Origin: Phycisphaerales bacterium UBA6054 | GTDB taxonomy: Bacteria > Planctomycetota > Phycisphaerae > Phycisphaerales > UBA1924 | Length of the DNA: 21,997 nt | Assembly (NCBI GenBank): GCA_002429045.1 | Contig: DIYM01000104.1 | Location: forward strand, 1-21,997 | Reading direction: 5' to 3' | Shown here: one piece after another, positions 9,407 to 17,627 of the stretch | Numbering within the stretch: position 1 is the stretch's first letter | Layout of the letters: every line of letters begins with the position of its first letter | The notes under the pieces: model-generated | Databases searched by the model: none | Told to the model about the DNA's origin: nothing | What the model saw: the letters and a program-made list of their open reading frames with translations, nothing else | Position numbers and translations under genes: made by a program

Positions 9407-11122
9407 TCAGCCCGCCGCGGGAGCGGTCGTCGAGTTGCCCGATCCGCTCCGGAGCGATGCCAGCGACGCGGGGATCGCCCCCCGGGCGATCCCGCCCCGG
9501 AGTTCGGCAACGCGCGTGTGCGCCGCCCGCGGGTTGAGGTCCGAGTCGGCCAACGCTCCCGAGACCATCTCGGCGCGGGCCGGGCTGTTCTCGGGGCGAT
9601 CGAACAGGTCCTGCCAGCAGACCGACTGAATGTACGGCTTGGATAGCGCCACGGATAAGAACGCGCTCGCCCAATCCGCCTGCGCTTCGTTCGACCACGG
9701 TCGCCGCCAGAACCCCGCGGGGGCTGAGGGCTGATCGTCGCCCGGGGGCTCGATCGACGCCGCGGGCACGCCCGCGGCCGACAGCACGACCGGGCGGTCC
9801 AGCGTCGCGTACTGATCGAGCATCGCGCTGAATGACATCAGGTCGCGCGTCGCCAGCCCGGCGGCGGGCACGCCCATCTGGACCCGCAACGCCAACGCGT
9901 CGAACTGGATCCCCGCCTGCGCGAGCATCTCGGCGTACAGCGTCGGCGGCAGGGACCGGCGGTCCGAGCTGTGGTGCTCGCCCCAGGGCTCGACGATCTC
10001 GACCTGCACCTTCGCCTTGGGGTGCAGCTTGCGGACCACAAGCACACAGATGCGCGTCAGATCGATCATCTGCTCGAACGAGAACTTGAAGTTCCGATTC
10101 GCATGCAGGCCCGAGCACACCGTCCAGCGGGACACGGTCCGGCGATACCGCGTGACCACCGCCTTCATGTGCTCGTACACCAACTCCCGCAGCGTGTCGT
10201 AATCGTTCTCCCAGATGTAGAGCCAATCCGGCACCGACTGGGGCCGGAAGTCCACCACGGGTCCCGCAACGACCGGGAGCTTGGCGGTGCGGATCGCCCA
10301 TTCGATCCAGCGGTCCGTGCGTGCGAACGCGTACTCGCCCTCGGCAGGCTCCATCTCGATCCACCGCATCGGCAGGGTGATGAAGTCGCCCGCCTGCTGG
10401 GCGAGCGATCTGGCGGCGTCGGATGAGACGCCCGGCCACACCGCGGCGCCAACCGTGGGTGGGGTGGGCAGCACCAGGCCCGAACGCGTCGGGTGGAGCA
10501 CCGGCTGCGTCGAGCCGAGGTCCTCGGCCGCCTTGGCGTGCATCGCGGCCCGCGCGGGGGCCCCGAAGTCCAAGGATGTCTGCGACACCACGAGCCGCTC
10601 GGACACCTCCACGCAGACCCAGAGCGCACGCAACGCCAGACGCTCCGCCTCGGAGTCCGTTTCGGACCCGGACCTGGACGCGACCAGCGCCCGCGTGAAG
10701 GCGTCGCGTGCGAACTCGACCAGCCGCATGTCCGGGCTGCCGGTATCGATCTCGAACGAGCGCCACTCCTCGAGCTTGTTGAGGATGAGCATCATCCGAT
10801 GCCTGGCCAACTCGAGGGTCAGCGTGTACGGGTGGTCGCGTTCGGGCAGCAGGCAGGTCTGGAGCACCAACCCGCCCAGGGACGACAGCGCGGAATCATC
10901 GGGGAGGGTCACAGCGCCGATCGATGCGAGAGCGGCCGCGTCGAGCACGACCGCGAGGGACAGCGCCGCCGCCTCGGTCGTGGTCTTTTCGCATCGGATC
11001 AAACCGCCGGACATCGAGGCGCTGCCGGTCGCCGGGACCCCGTCCGGACCGACGATCGACGCGCCCGGGACCTTGCCCTCGGCGGCGGGGATGATTCGGT
11101 CGGTGGCTAGGAATGACAACAT
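9407..11122 (-). CDS. GH10 (xylanase-like) barrel protein lacking catalytic glutamates
   Basis: A 571-residue protein. The N-terminal ~215 residues form a separate domain (QTCLLPERDHPYTLTLELARHR in its middle), possibly carbohydrate-binding-like. The C-terminal ~340 residues follow the GH10 endo-xylanase barrel order: RWIEMEPAEGEYAF (like WKxxEPxxGxYxF), VVDFRPQSVPDWL, SRWTVCSG at the strand-4 position of WDVVNE, VQVEIVEPWGEHH, FDALALRVQMG, PVVLSAAGVP at the strand-7 position of ITELD, and VCWQDLFD at strand 8. Both catalytic Glu positions are replaced (Gly and Ala by my by-eye alignment), so hydrolase activity is doubtful. No signal peptide is evident. ATG at 11122 was preferred over an in-frame TTG 9 nt upstream; neither has a strong ribosome-binding site. 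Gene databases may label such proteins endo-1,4-beta-xylanase. It is the first gene of the leftward unit and is divergent from purC. Confidence 0.72.
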   Translation of the reverse strand: MLSFLATDRIIPAAEGKVPGASIVGPDGVPATGSASMSGGLIRCEKTTTEAAALSLAVVLDAAALASIGAVTLPDDSALSSLGGLVLQTCLLPERDHPYTLTLELARHRMMLILNKLEEWRSFEIDTGSPDMRLVEFARDAFTRALVASRSGSETDSEAERLALRALWVCVEVSERLVVSQTSLDFGAPARAAMHAKAAEDLGSTQPVLHPTRSGLVLPTPPTVGAAVWPGVSSDAARSLAQQAGDFITLPMRWIEMEPAEGEYAFARTDRWIEWAIRTAKLPVVAGPVVDFRPQSVPDWLYIWENDYDTLRELVYEHMKAVVTRYRRTVSRWTVCSGLHANRNFKFSFEQMIDLTRICVLVVRKLHPKAKVQVEIVEPWGEHHSSDRRSLPPTLYAEMLAQAGIQFDALALRVQMGVPAAGLATRDLMSFSAMLDQYATLDRPVVLSAAGVPAASIEPPGDDQPSAPAGFWRRPWSNEAQADWASAFLSVALSKPYIQSVCWQDLFDRPENSPARAEMVSGALADSDLNPRAAHTRVAELRGGIARGAIPASLASLRSGSGNSTTAPAAG

Positions 11123-11255
11123 CGTGGGCAAGCACCGCCATCCGGTTCGTGCGTCAACTCCCGCAGAGGCGACGGGCCGGGCACGGGCAGGAAGGGAGTT
11201 TACGGCCGATCACCCCCCGGGGCGACCCCCGCGCCGAGAAGGGATACCCTCGATC

Positions 11256-12272
11256 ATGAGCACCGATGCACCACGCCCGCAAGCCGTCAGAACCCCTGCG
11301 GCAGTCTCCCGCCCCGGAGACGCGGTCGCCGAGACCCGGCTCGCCCTCGGTGATCGGAGACGCGGCAAGGTCCGCGACACCTACCTGCTGCCGGGTGCGG
11401 ACGGCGGACGGGACGCGATCGTGATGATCGCGACCGACAGGCTCAGCGCGTTCGATGTCGTGCTGCCCACACCGATCCCGGGCAAGGGGCGGGTGCTCAC
11501 ACGCATGGCCGAGTTCTGGCTCCGCCTCATCGAGGCCCGAGGGCTGGGGCCCACCCACCTGATCTCCACCGATCATCACGCCATCCCCGAGTCCGCGCTG
11601 ACCGAAACGACGGGCCGGGACCACCTCGCCGGGCGCACGACGATCGGGAAGCGGTGCGCGGTGATCCCGGTCGAGTGTGTCGTTCGCGGGTACCTCGAGG
11701 GCTCGGGATGGACGGACTACCAGAGCACCGGGCAGGTCTGCGGCGTCTCGCTGCCCCACGGGCTCGAACGCTGCGCCCGGCTCCCAGAACCGGTGTTCAC
11801 CCCGGCGACCAAGGCCGAGACCGGGCACGACGAGAACATCGGCTTCGACGCCGCCTGCGCACACGCGGCCGGATTCGGGGGACGCCAGATGCTCGGGCGG
11901 CTCCGCGACCGCTCGATCGCGATCTATCGCATGGCATCGGATCACGCGCGTGAACGCGGCATCGTGCTCGCGGACACCAAGTTCGAGTTCGGGCTCCCGC
12001 TCCGCGACGACGGTTCCGCGGACACCGAAGCCGAGCCGATCTTGATCGACGAGGCGCTCACGCCGGACTCGAGCCGGTTCTGGCCCGCCGACGGGTACAA
12101 GCCGGGACGCACCCAGCCCAGCTACGACAAGCAGTTCGTCCGCGAGTACCTGCAGTCGCTCGTTGATAGCGGCGCTTGGGACAAGGCGCCACCCGGGCCC
12201 GCGCTGCCGTCGAGCGTGATCGACGGCACCATCGAACGGTACCGCCAGGCGCTCGAACGACTCATGTCCTAG
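11256..12272 (+). CDS. purC: Phosphoribosylaminoimidazole-succinocarboxamide synthase (PurC)
   Basis: A 338-residue SAICAR synthase of the longer ADE1-like form. It joins CAIR and aspartate using ATP in de novo purine synthesis. Motifs are RGKVRDTY (36-43), ATDRLSAFDVVLP (59-71), PIPGKGRVLT (73-82), VECVVRGYLEGSGW (139-152), LPEPVFTPATKAETGHDENI (176-195), LADTKFEFG (238-246), DEALTPDSSRFWP (265-277) and SYDKQFVRE (289-297). The ATG is preceded by GAGAAGGGA about 11 nt upstream. The open frame continues far upstream into the antisense of the GH10-like gene, but that part has no family similarity. The first ~25 residues are a non-conserved extension. It stands alone on the plus strand: a 133-nt divergent gap precedes it, and the convergent helical-repeat gene ends 20 nt behind it. 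No purine riboswitch or PurR-type site was recognised upstream. Confidence 0.96.
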   Translation: MSTDAPRPQAVRTPAAVSRPGDAVAETRLALGDRRRGKVRDTYLLPGADGGRDAIVMIATDRLSAFDVVLPTPIPGKGRVLTRMAEFWLRLIEARGLGPTHLISTDHHAIPESALTETTGRDHLAGRTTIGKRCAVIPVECVVRGYLEGSGWTDYQSTGQVCGVSLPHGLERCARLPEPVFTPATKAETGHDENIGFDAACAHAAGFGGRQMLGRLRDRSIAIYRMASDHARERGIVLADTKFEFGLPLRDDGSADTEAEPILIDEALTPDSSRFWPADGYKPGRTQPSYDKQFVREYLQSLVDSGAWDKAPPGPALPSSVIDGTIERYRQALERLMS

Positions 12273-12284
12273 GCGGGATCCCGC
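12273..12284. repeat. Palindrome between convergent genes
   Basis: GCGGGATCCCGC is a perfect 12-nt palindrome starting one base after the purC stop codon. It fills most of the 20-nt gap to the stop of the convergent gene. It could act as a small bidirectional hairpin limiting read-through, but it has no T-tract, so terminator function is speculative. Confidence 0.4.
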
Positions 12285-12292
12285 GGCTCTGA

Positions 12293-14257
12293 TCAGTCGA
12301 CGAGCAGGCCCTCGACGCCGCGATCTTCTTTGCTGCGCAGCTTGCGGTCCATCATGGCGCGGTGCTCTTCCATGCCCTGCGGTTCGGGGAAGAGGATGTC
12401 GAACGATTCGCTCTCGCCCGCCTCGGCCATCGCCGTGATCCCTTGGCGGAAACGGAGCTCCAACGCGTCGTACGCGTACCGCCGCAGGTCGTCGGGTGTG
12501 TAGGTATAGAGCAGTTCGGCTTCCCGCGGGCCGAGCAGCCCGATCGTGTTCGTCAGCGTGTAGCCCGCGACGAACGTGAAGTCCCTGTCCATGAACTCGG
12601 TACGCCCGCTGGCCTGAGACGCGACGACGTCGCCGGGGTGCTGGGCCATGAAGTACGCGTGGACCTGGCGGGCGTAGTTGAACGCCCCGCGGAACTTCTG
12701 CTCGTCGCCCTGCATGAGGCCCTCGAGGTAGGCCGCGCGCAGTGCGCCGAACACCTCGGACGTGGCGACCTGGGGGGCGCCGTAGCTCTCGAAGAGCTGC
12801 TTCTCGACGAACTCGTTGAGCGGCAGCGACATCTCGACGACGCGCATCATGTCGTTGATGTTCTGCCCGTGCCATGTCCTGAGCCGGTCGTACCAGAACT
12901 GGGCCTGTGCGATGCTGCCGCGCCGATAGAAGAACCGGATCACGTCGCGGAGGAAGTTCTCGTAGCCCGAAGAGAACGGCCGGAACGCACGGCTCGGATC
13001 CTCGAAGGTGCCCGACGCGTTGACGACCTCGTCGAGCATCTGCCCGTAGATCGGGATGAAGTGCTCGTTGGGCGAGACGAAGTAGATCCCCGCCTGGCCG
13101 TAGTGCACATCGAGATAGTTGAAGTACATGTCCCCGAAGCGCCACAGCTGCTGCACGGATTGGAGCACGAGGCGGTACGAGTTCACGAAATCGAGCGCGT
13201 CGGCGTTGCCGAAGGTCACCTCCATCTTGCCGACGTCCGTGCCGCGCGCCCCCCAGTAGAGCGAATGCGCCGCGGGCATGCGCCAGTCCGCGGGCCCGAA
13301 CTTGCGCACCGTCTGGAGCATGCGGACCGGTTCCATGTTGTACGCGTCGATCAGGACACGCTTGCGGACGTGCTGGCGGGCGGCGAACCAGTCCTCTTCG
13401 CTTGTGAACCGATCGAACAGCGCGATCACCGCGGTGGTCTTCGGGCCGGCGTCGTCGGCGATGAACGGGAGTCGCCCCGCCCGATCGAGTTCGATGTGCA
13501 GCTGCTGGCGACGGAGGAAGTCGTACCCCGCCGGCTCGCCCACGGTCGCCTCGAACGCGTCGAGGATCTCGGCCGCGCCCGGTCGCTGCGCGCGGAGCGC
13601 CGAACGGGTGTCCGGCGCATCGACGATCGACTGTAGGAAATCCGTGTGGGCCTTCATCACGGACTGGCGGTCGCGCTGTCCCACGGGCGGATCGATCCGC
13701 CCGCCCATGACATTGGTCCACTCGTACGCGATCTGACGCTTGTAGTAGAGGTTCGAGTCGTCGGTGTACCCGCCGATTTTGTGCATGAAGATCCACGCCA
13801 GTTCCTTGTGCAGGAACATGTCGTTGGGGTTCGCCCGGATGCCCTCGTCGCGGAGCAGGTTGACGCCCGCGCTGACCCATGTCCACCGCTCCTCGGGCGT
13901 CTGGGTGGTGACCGAGATGTTGTACGCGAGGTTCCATGCGTGGAACACCCAAACGCGGGGGAAACGCGGCTGCAGGCGTGTGATCTGGCGTGCGAGTTCC
14001 ACCGCTTCGAAGTACCGCCCGTTCTCCTTCGCGTCGTTGGCGCGGATCCACAGGTAGTTGACGAACATGCCACGCAGCGCGCCCATCGCGATCCCGATCG
14101 CGACCTGCGGCGGATCGCCGTCCTCGGCGCGATCGGTGTAGGAGAGTTCGTGCCGCCCCACCGACGCCGCCACGTTCGCGTTCATGAACACCGAGCCGCC
14201 CAGCCCGGCGAGCAGGGTGATCACCGCGATCAGCCTGGTCTTCGTGTTCGCGTCCAT
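12293..14257 (-). CDS. Membrane-anchored helical-repeat (TPR-like) protein of unknown function
   Basis: A 654-residue protein with a single N-terminal transmembrane segment or uncleaved signal anchor (about residues 8-29, LIAVITLLAGLGGSVFMNAN). The rest is predominantly helical and rich in Trp, Tyr and Phe. Parts resemble tetratricopeptide organisation, for example AKENGRYFEAVELARQI (76-92), RVWVFHAWNLAYNI (100-113) and NPNDMFLHKELAW, but no canonical TPR array is obvious. The ATG has a strong ribosome-binding site (GGAGGAA, 4 nt spacing). It is the last gene of the leftward SPFH/ABC unit, 59 nt behind the ABC-2 permease, so it probably serves that transporter. I do not recognise a named family. 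The position suggests an extracytoplasmic or membrane-associated partner of the transporter; that is inference from context. Confidence 0.8.
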   Translation of the reverse strand: MDANTKTRLIAVITLLAGLGGSVFMNANVAASVGRHELSYTDRAEDGDPPQVAIGIAMGALRGMFVNYLWIRANDAKENGRYFEAVELARQITRLQPRFPRVWVFHAWNLAYNISVTTQTPEERWTWVSAGVNLLRDEGIRANPNDMFLHKELAWIFMHKIGGYTDDSNLYYKRQIAYEWTNVMGGRIDPPVGQRDRQSVMKAHTDFLQSIVDAPDTRSALRAQRPGAAEILDAFEATVGEPAGYDFLRRQQLHIELDRAGRLPFIADDAGPKTTAVIALFDRFTSEEDWFAARQHVRKRVLIDAYNMEPVRMLQTVRKFGPADWRMPAAHSLYWGARGTDVGKMEVTFGNADALDFVNSYRLVLQSVQQLWRFGDMYFNYLDVHYGQAGIYFVSPNEHFIPIYGQMLDEVVNASGTFEDPSRAFRPFSSGYENFLRDVIRFFYRRGSIAQAQFWYDRLRTWHGQNINDMMRVVEMSLPLNEFVEKQLFESYGAPQVATSEVFGALRAAYLEGLMQGDEQKFRGAFNYARQVHAYFMAQHPGDVVASQASGRTEFMDRDFTFVAGYTLTNTIGLLGPREAELLYTYTPDDLRRYAYDALELRFRQGITAMAEAGESESFDILFPEPQGMEEHRAMMDRKLRSKEDRGVEGLLVD

Positions 14258-14316
14258 CCGATTCCTCCGAGAACCTCAATCCGTACGCGTTCCCGCTGCC
14301 CGGGGTTCGGGCGGCG

Positions 14317-16299
14317 TCAGTTGCCCGAGTACACCGCCAGCTGGCGCGAGCGGAAGGAGTACACGCCCATCGCGTAGACGACCGCGCTGACCAGCCCCAG
14401 CATCGCGACGCCGTTGCCGACCATCCACCAACTCAGCAGGCGGCCGTCGGCCAAGCGCTGCGTCGGCTGCAGTTCGTGGTAGACCGTGAACAGCCCGCTG
14501 ATGAAGTCAGAGAAGTGGTAGATCGCCCAGCGGAACGGGTCGAAGTCGCCCTGTACCGTGGTGGTCCCCCACCCGGGCAGGGCCCCCTGCACCCAGCCCG
14601 AGCTCTGGGCCAGGAAAAACACGCCGACCGAGATCAGGCACGCGACGGGGAAACTCAGGAACGTCGCCGAGCACACCGCGACCATCGAGAGGAAGGCGAG
14701 CTTGACCCATTGGACCGCCTGCACACGCAGGAAGTTGCCGCGGAACGAGCCGACCTGGTACGAGACCTCGAGCCCGTCGGGCGGGATGACGATCGAGTTG
14801 GTGTTCCCGACCAGCCCGACGCCGCCCGTGCGGATCGCCTCGAGCGCACCGTTGAACAGCGAGAACCGCAGCACGCCGCGGTCGTCGATGTAGCGGGGCG
14901 AGACCGTCATCGTGTGCGCGAAGCCCAGCCCGGTGCGGCGTGGGCCCTCGATCGATCCGTCGTTGAAGACGAACGTCAGGTTGTAGAACACATCCGGGCG
15001 GTTGCCCTCGGCGTCGATTTTGTACGTCAGCGTCAGCGGGATGTTGTCCCGCTTGGCCTCGCCGAGCCCCCCGAACACGAACTCCTCGCTCCCCTCGGTG
15101 CGCGGGTCGATCGAGCGGTACTCGGCCGCGGCCTGCTGCACGGCCTCCTCGCGGAAACGCTGGCGGTCGGCCGGGCTCGGATTGAACGGGCCCTGCCGCT
15201 GCTCGTCGGCGATACGCTGCTCGACCGCGTTGTCGAAGCGTTCATCGCCCGCGTTGAAGGGGAGCACCGGGTACACCGACCGCCGGGCCGTGAGCACCCG
15301 GGTCTCGACGATCATCCGGTCCTCGGTCATCGCCTGCGAATCGTCCATGGGCTCGTACGCCCGGACCTCACCCACGGCGGGGGTGCGGCGGAGGCCCTCG
15401 GTGAACAGGAAGACACCCGCCGCGCTGACCAGGAGCAGCACCGCCGCCAACGACACGACGCCGAGCCACTTGCCCAGCACGTACTGCCAGGGCGCGACAG
15501 GCTTGGTCATGGTCTGCCAGATGATCTTGTCGCGCTGCTCGAACGCGACGGTCGCAACGCCGAAGAACAGCACCAGCATGGCGACCAGCCCGAAGGTGAT
15601 CATGTTCGCGTACTGCAGGAAGCCCTGGATTCGGAACCGCAGGGGCTGCTCGCCGTCGAGCACCACCGGCAAGAAGATCAACCCAAGCACGAGCATCGCG
15701 ATGAACAGCAGCGAGAGCTTCATCCGCACCGCCTCGCTGAGCACGTTCCGCGCGATCGCCAGCACGGGATGCGAGCCGGAGAAGAGCAGCGACGCGCCCC
15801 GCAGCAGCACCATGAAGCTCAGCACCAGCTGCCCGCCGGCCGTGATGATGTACCCGAAGGCTGCGGTCGGCCCGTACAGCGAGAGCGGCACACCAACCAG
15901 GCCCACCGCCACCGTCACGCCGAGGTAGGTCAGCCCAAGGCCGAGCCAGACATAGAGCAGCACCACCGCCGAGACGAGACCGATGCCGAAGCTGAGCGAC
16001 ACCGGCGAACGCGCCGCGGCGATGGCGTCGTCGATCGAACGGAGACGCGCGATCTCCTCGCGCAGACCGCTGTCGCGACCGGCCTCGATCGTCGCGGGAT
16101 CGGACGCCAGCCCCTCGAACTCCGCGATCCGATCGGCCAGCGTGGTGCTCACCCGTCCCGGGTCCGTCGACGCGGAATCCAGAAACACGTACCCGATCAC
16201 ACCCAGCCCGAGCAGCACGACGGTCGCCGAGGCGATCACCCTGAACACCAGGGACTTCTGCAACCGGTCGAGCCGCCCCAAGCGATCGGACATGCTCAC
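14317..16299 (-). CDS. ABC-2 type transporter permease with large soluble insertion
   Basis: A 660-residue integral membrane protein. Hydrophobic segments lie near residues 19-41, 101-141 (two), 149-171, 193-214, 232-253, 277-300, 531-565 and 625-648. FEQRDKIIWQTMTKPVAPW with YVLGKWLG (253-280) is the typical ABC-2/NatB-GldF cytoplasmic segment contacting the ATPase. About 230 mostly hydrophilic residues (300-530) are inserted between membrane segments and probably form an extracytoplasmic domain. A short helical region (50-95) follows the first membrane segment. The chosen GTG overlaps the ATPase stop (GTGA) and lies 5 nt from GGAGGGG; an ATG at 16293 is an alternative start. Translational coupling with the ATPase suggests a stoichiometric exporter. 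The substrate is unknown. Confidence 0.88.
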   Translation of the reverse strand: MSMSDRLGRLDRLQKSLVFRVIASATVVLLGLGVIGYVFLDSASTDPGRVSTTLADRIAEFEGLASDPATIEAGRDSGLREEIARLRSIDDAIAAARSPVSLSFGIGLVSAVVLLYVWLGLGLTYLGVTVAVGLVGVPLSLYGPTAAFGYIITAGGQLVLSFMVLLRGASLLFSGSHPVLAIARNVLSEAVRMKLSLLFIAMLVLGLIFLPVVLDGEQPLRFRIQGFLQYANMITFGLVAMLVLFFGVATVAFEQRDKIIWQTMTKPVAPWQYVLGKWLGVVSLAAVLLLVSAAGVFLFTEGLRRTPAVGEVRAYEPMDDSQAMTEDRMIVETRVLTARRSVYPVLPFNAGDERFDNAVEQRIADEQRQGPFNPSPADRQRFREEAVQQAAAEYRSIDPRTEGSEEFVFGGLGEAKRDNIPLTLTYKIDAEGNRPDVFYNLTFVFNDGSIEGPRRTGLGFAHTMTVSPRYIDDRGVLRFSLFNGALEAIRTGGVGLVGNTNSIVIPPDGLEVSYQVGSFRGNFLRVQAVQWVKLAFLSMVAVCSATFLSFPVACLISVGVFFLAQSSGWVQGALPGWGTTTVQGDFDPFRWAIYHFSDFISGLFTVYHELQPTQRLADGRLLSWWMVGNGVAMLGLVSAVVYAMGVYSFRSRQLAVYSGN

Positions 16300-17627
16300 C
16301 GCGACCCCTCCCGGCCATCGACCGCGTCGCCGTCGGTGTCATCCGGACCGCCGAGCAAGTCGCCGATCACGCCCCGATCGATATCGTCATCCGCCCCCGC
16401 GCCATCGCTCGGCCCGGCCTGGGCCTCCGGATCGGGCGCCCGGGCGGGTTCGTCGGCGCCGATCAGCCCATCGATGAGCGACGCGTCCGCTCCCGAAGCA
16501 ACGGGGGAGTCCGCGGCATCGGGCGCCTCGGCCGACGGGCCGGTCGGCGTTTTGCCCGAACTGGCCGCCGGTTCCGCGGCGGGGTCTTCGGCGCGGAGCA
16601 ACCGGTCGATGACCGCCTCGCCGCTCTCGTCCGGAGCGGCTGCCGCCGCGCCGCCCGAGAGGAACGCCGCCGTCGCGCCGCCCTCGGTAGCCCCGGAGGT
16701 CGAGGTCCGCTCGGTGCGGGCCTTCTCGACGATGCCGAGGAAGAGCTCTTCGAGCTTCTGACGGGAGGCGGCGACCCGGCGGATCGACTTGTTGCCCCCG
16801 GTTCGCCGGCGGATGACCTCATCGATCTCGGCGATCGTCGCCTCGTCCAGCTCGTCGGTCTCGATCGTCGTCCGCTCGTGGCTGGCGAGCAGTTCTTCGC
16901 AGGTGCCCTCGCCGCGGATCTTCCCGCCATACAAGATCACCATGCGGTCCACCACGTCCTCGACGTCGGCGAGCAGATGGCTGGAGAGGATGATCGACTT
17001 GCCCCGCCGCCCGAGGTCCAGGATCAGATCCTTGACCTGCCTCGTCCCGATCGGGTCCAGCCCGGTCGTCGGTTCATCGAGTATCAGCAGGTCGGGATCG
17101 TTGATCAACGCCTGCGCGATGCCGATACGGCGCTGCATGCCCTTGGAGTACTCGCGTACCGGGCGGAACTGGGCGTGCGCCAGACCGACCATATCGAGCA
17201 GCTCATCGATGCGCTTCTCACGGGTCTTGGGGTCGATGCCGAAGAGCTTGGCGTAATAATCGAGCGTCTCCCGCGCGTTCAAGAACGGGTAGAGATAGCT
17301 CTCCTCGGGCAGATAACCGATGCGCTTCTTGATCGCGACATCCGTCGGGGGCTTGCCGAACACACCGACCCGCCCGCCCGTCGGCTTGAGCAGCCCCAGG
17401 ATGAGCTTGATGGTCGTGGACTTGCCCGAGCCGTTCGGTCCGAGCAGCCCGAAGACCTCACGCTCCTTGACCACGAAGTCGACGCCGTCCACCGCACGGG
17501 CCCGGTCGCGCAGCCAGAAATCCTTGAAGACCTTGGACAGATTCTGGCACGACACCACCGCCCGACGCTCGTCCGCCACCGGATCGGACTCTGTTGCCCC
17601 GGATGCCGCCGCGGTCTGCTCGCTCAT
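16296..17627 (-). CDS. ABC transporter ATP-binding protein with repetitive acidic C-terminal tail
   Basis: A 443-residue protein. Residues 24-250 form a NatA/CcmA-type ATPase domain with Walker A GPNGSGKST (63-71), the segment GYLPEES (104-110) where the Q-loop glutamine is replaced by Glu as in related ABC-2 ATPases, signature YSKGMQRR (160-167), Walker B LLILDEP (180-186), GLDP (189-192) and the H-loop His at 217. The family normally ends near 300. Here residues 303-443 form an Ala/Asp/Pro/Ser-rich, probably disordered tail containing three related short motifs: VIDRLLRAED (339-348), LIDGLIGADE (384-393) and VIGDLLGGPD (420-429). The ATG overlaps the stop of the upstream SPFH gene (ATGA), and the stop overlaps the permease start (GTGA). 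It drives the ABC-2 permease encoded next to it. Confidence 0.93.
   Translation of the reverse strand: MSEQTAAASGATESDPVADERRAVVSCQNLSKVFKDFWLRDRARAVDGVDFVVKEREVFGLLGPNGSGKSTTIKLILGLLKPTGGRVGVFGKPPTDVAIKKRIGYLPEESYLYPFLNARETLDYYAKLFGIDPKTREKRIDELLDMVGLAHAQFRPVREYSKGMQRRIGIAQALINDPDLLILDEPTTGLDPIGTRQVKDLILDLGRRGKSIILSSHLLADVEDVVDRMVILYGGKIRGEGTCEELLASHERTTIETDELDEATIAEIDEVIRRRTGGNKSIRRVAASRQKLEELFLGIVEKARTERTSTSGATEGGATAAFLSGGAAAAAPDESGEAVIDRLLRAEDPAAEPAASSGKTPTGPSAEAPDAADSPVASGADASLIDGLIGADEPARAPDPEAQAGPSDGAGADDDIDRGVIGDLLGGPDDTDGDAVDGREGSR

Noticed and set aside
11123..11255. Purine riboswitch or PurR-type operator upstream of purC
   Set aside because: The 133-nt gap shows no recognisable three-way junction core or dyad operator, and no strong promoter could be assigned.
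11154..14279. Very long minus-strand open frame (over 1000 codons) across purC and the helical-repeat gene
   Set aside because: It is antisense to purC and out of frame with the helical-repeat protein. Its product is Arg/Pro/Gly-rich without family motifs, as expected for a high-GC shadow frame.
14476..16761. Plus-strand open frame of about 760 codons
   Set aside because: It is antisense to the ABC permease and ATPase, with Arg/His/Asp/Glu-rich low-complexity composition and no recognisable domain.
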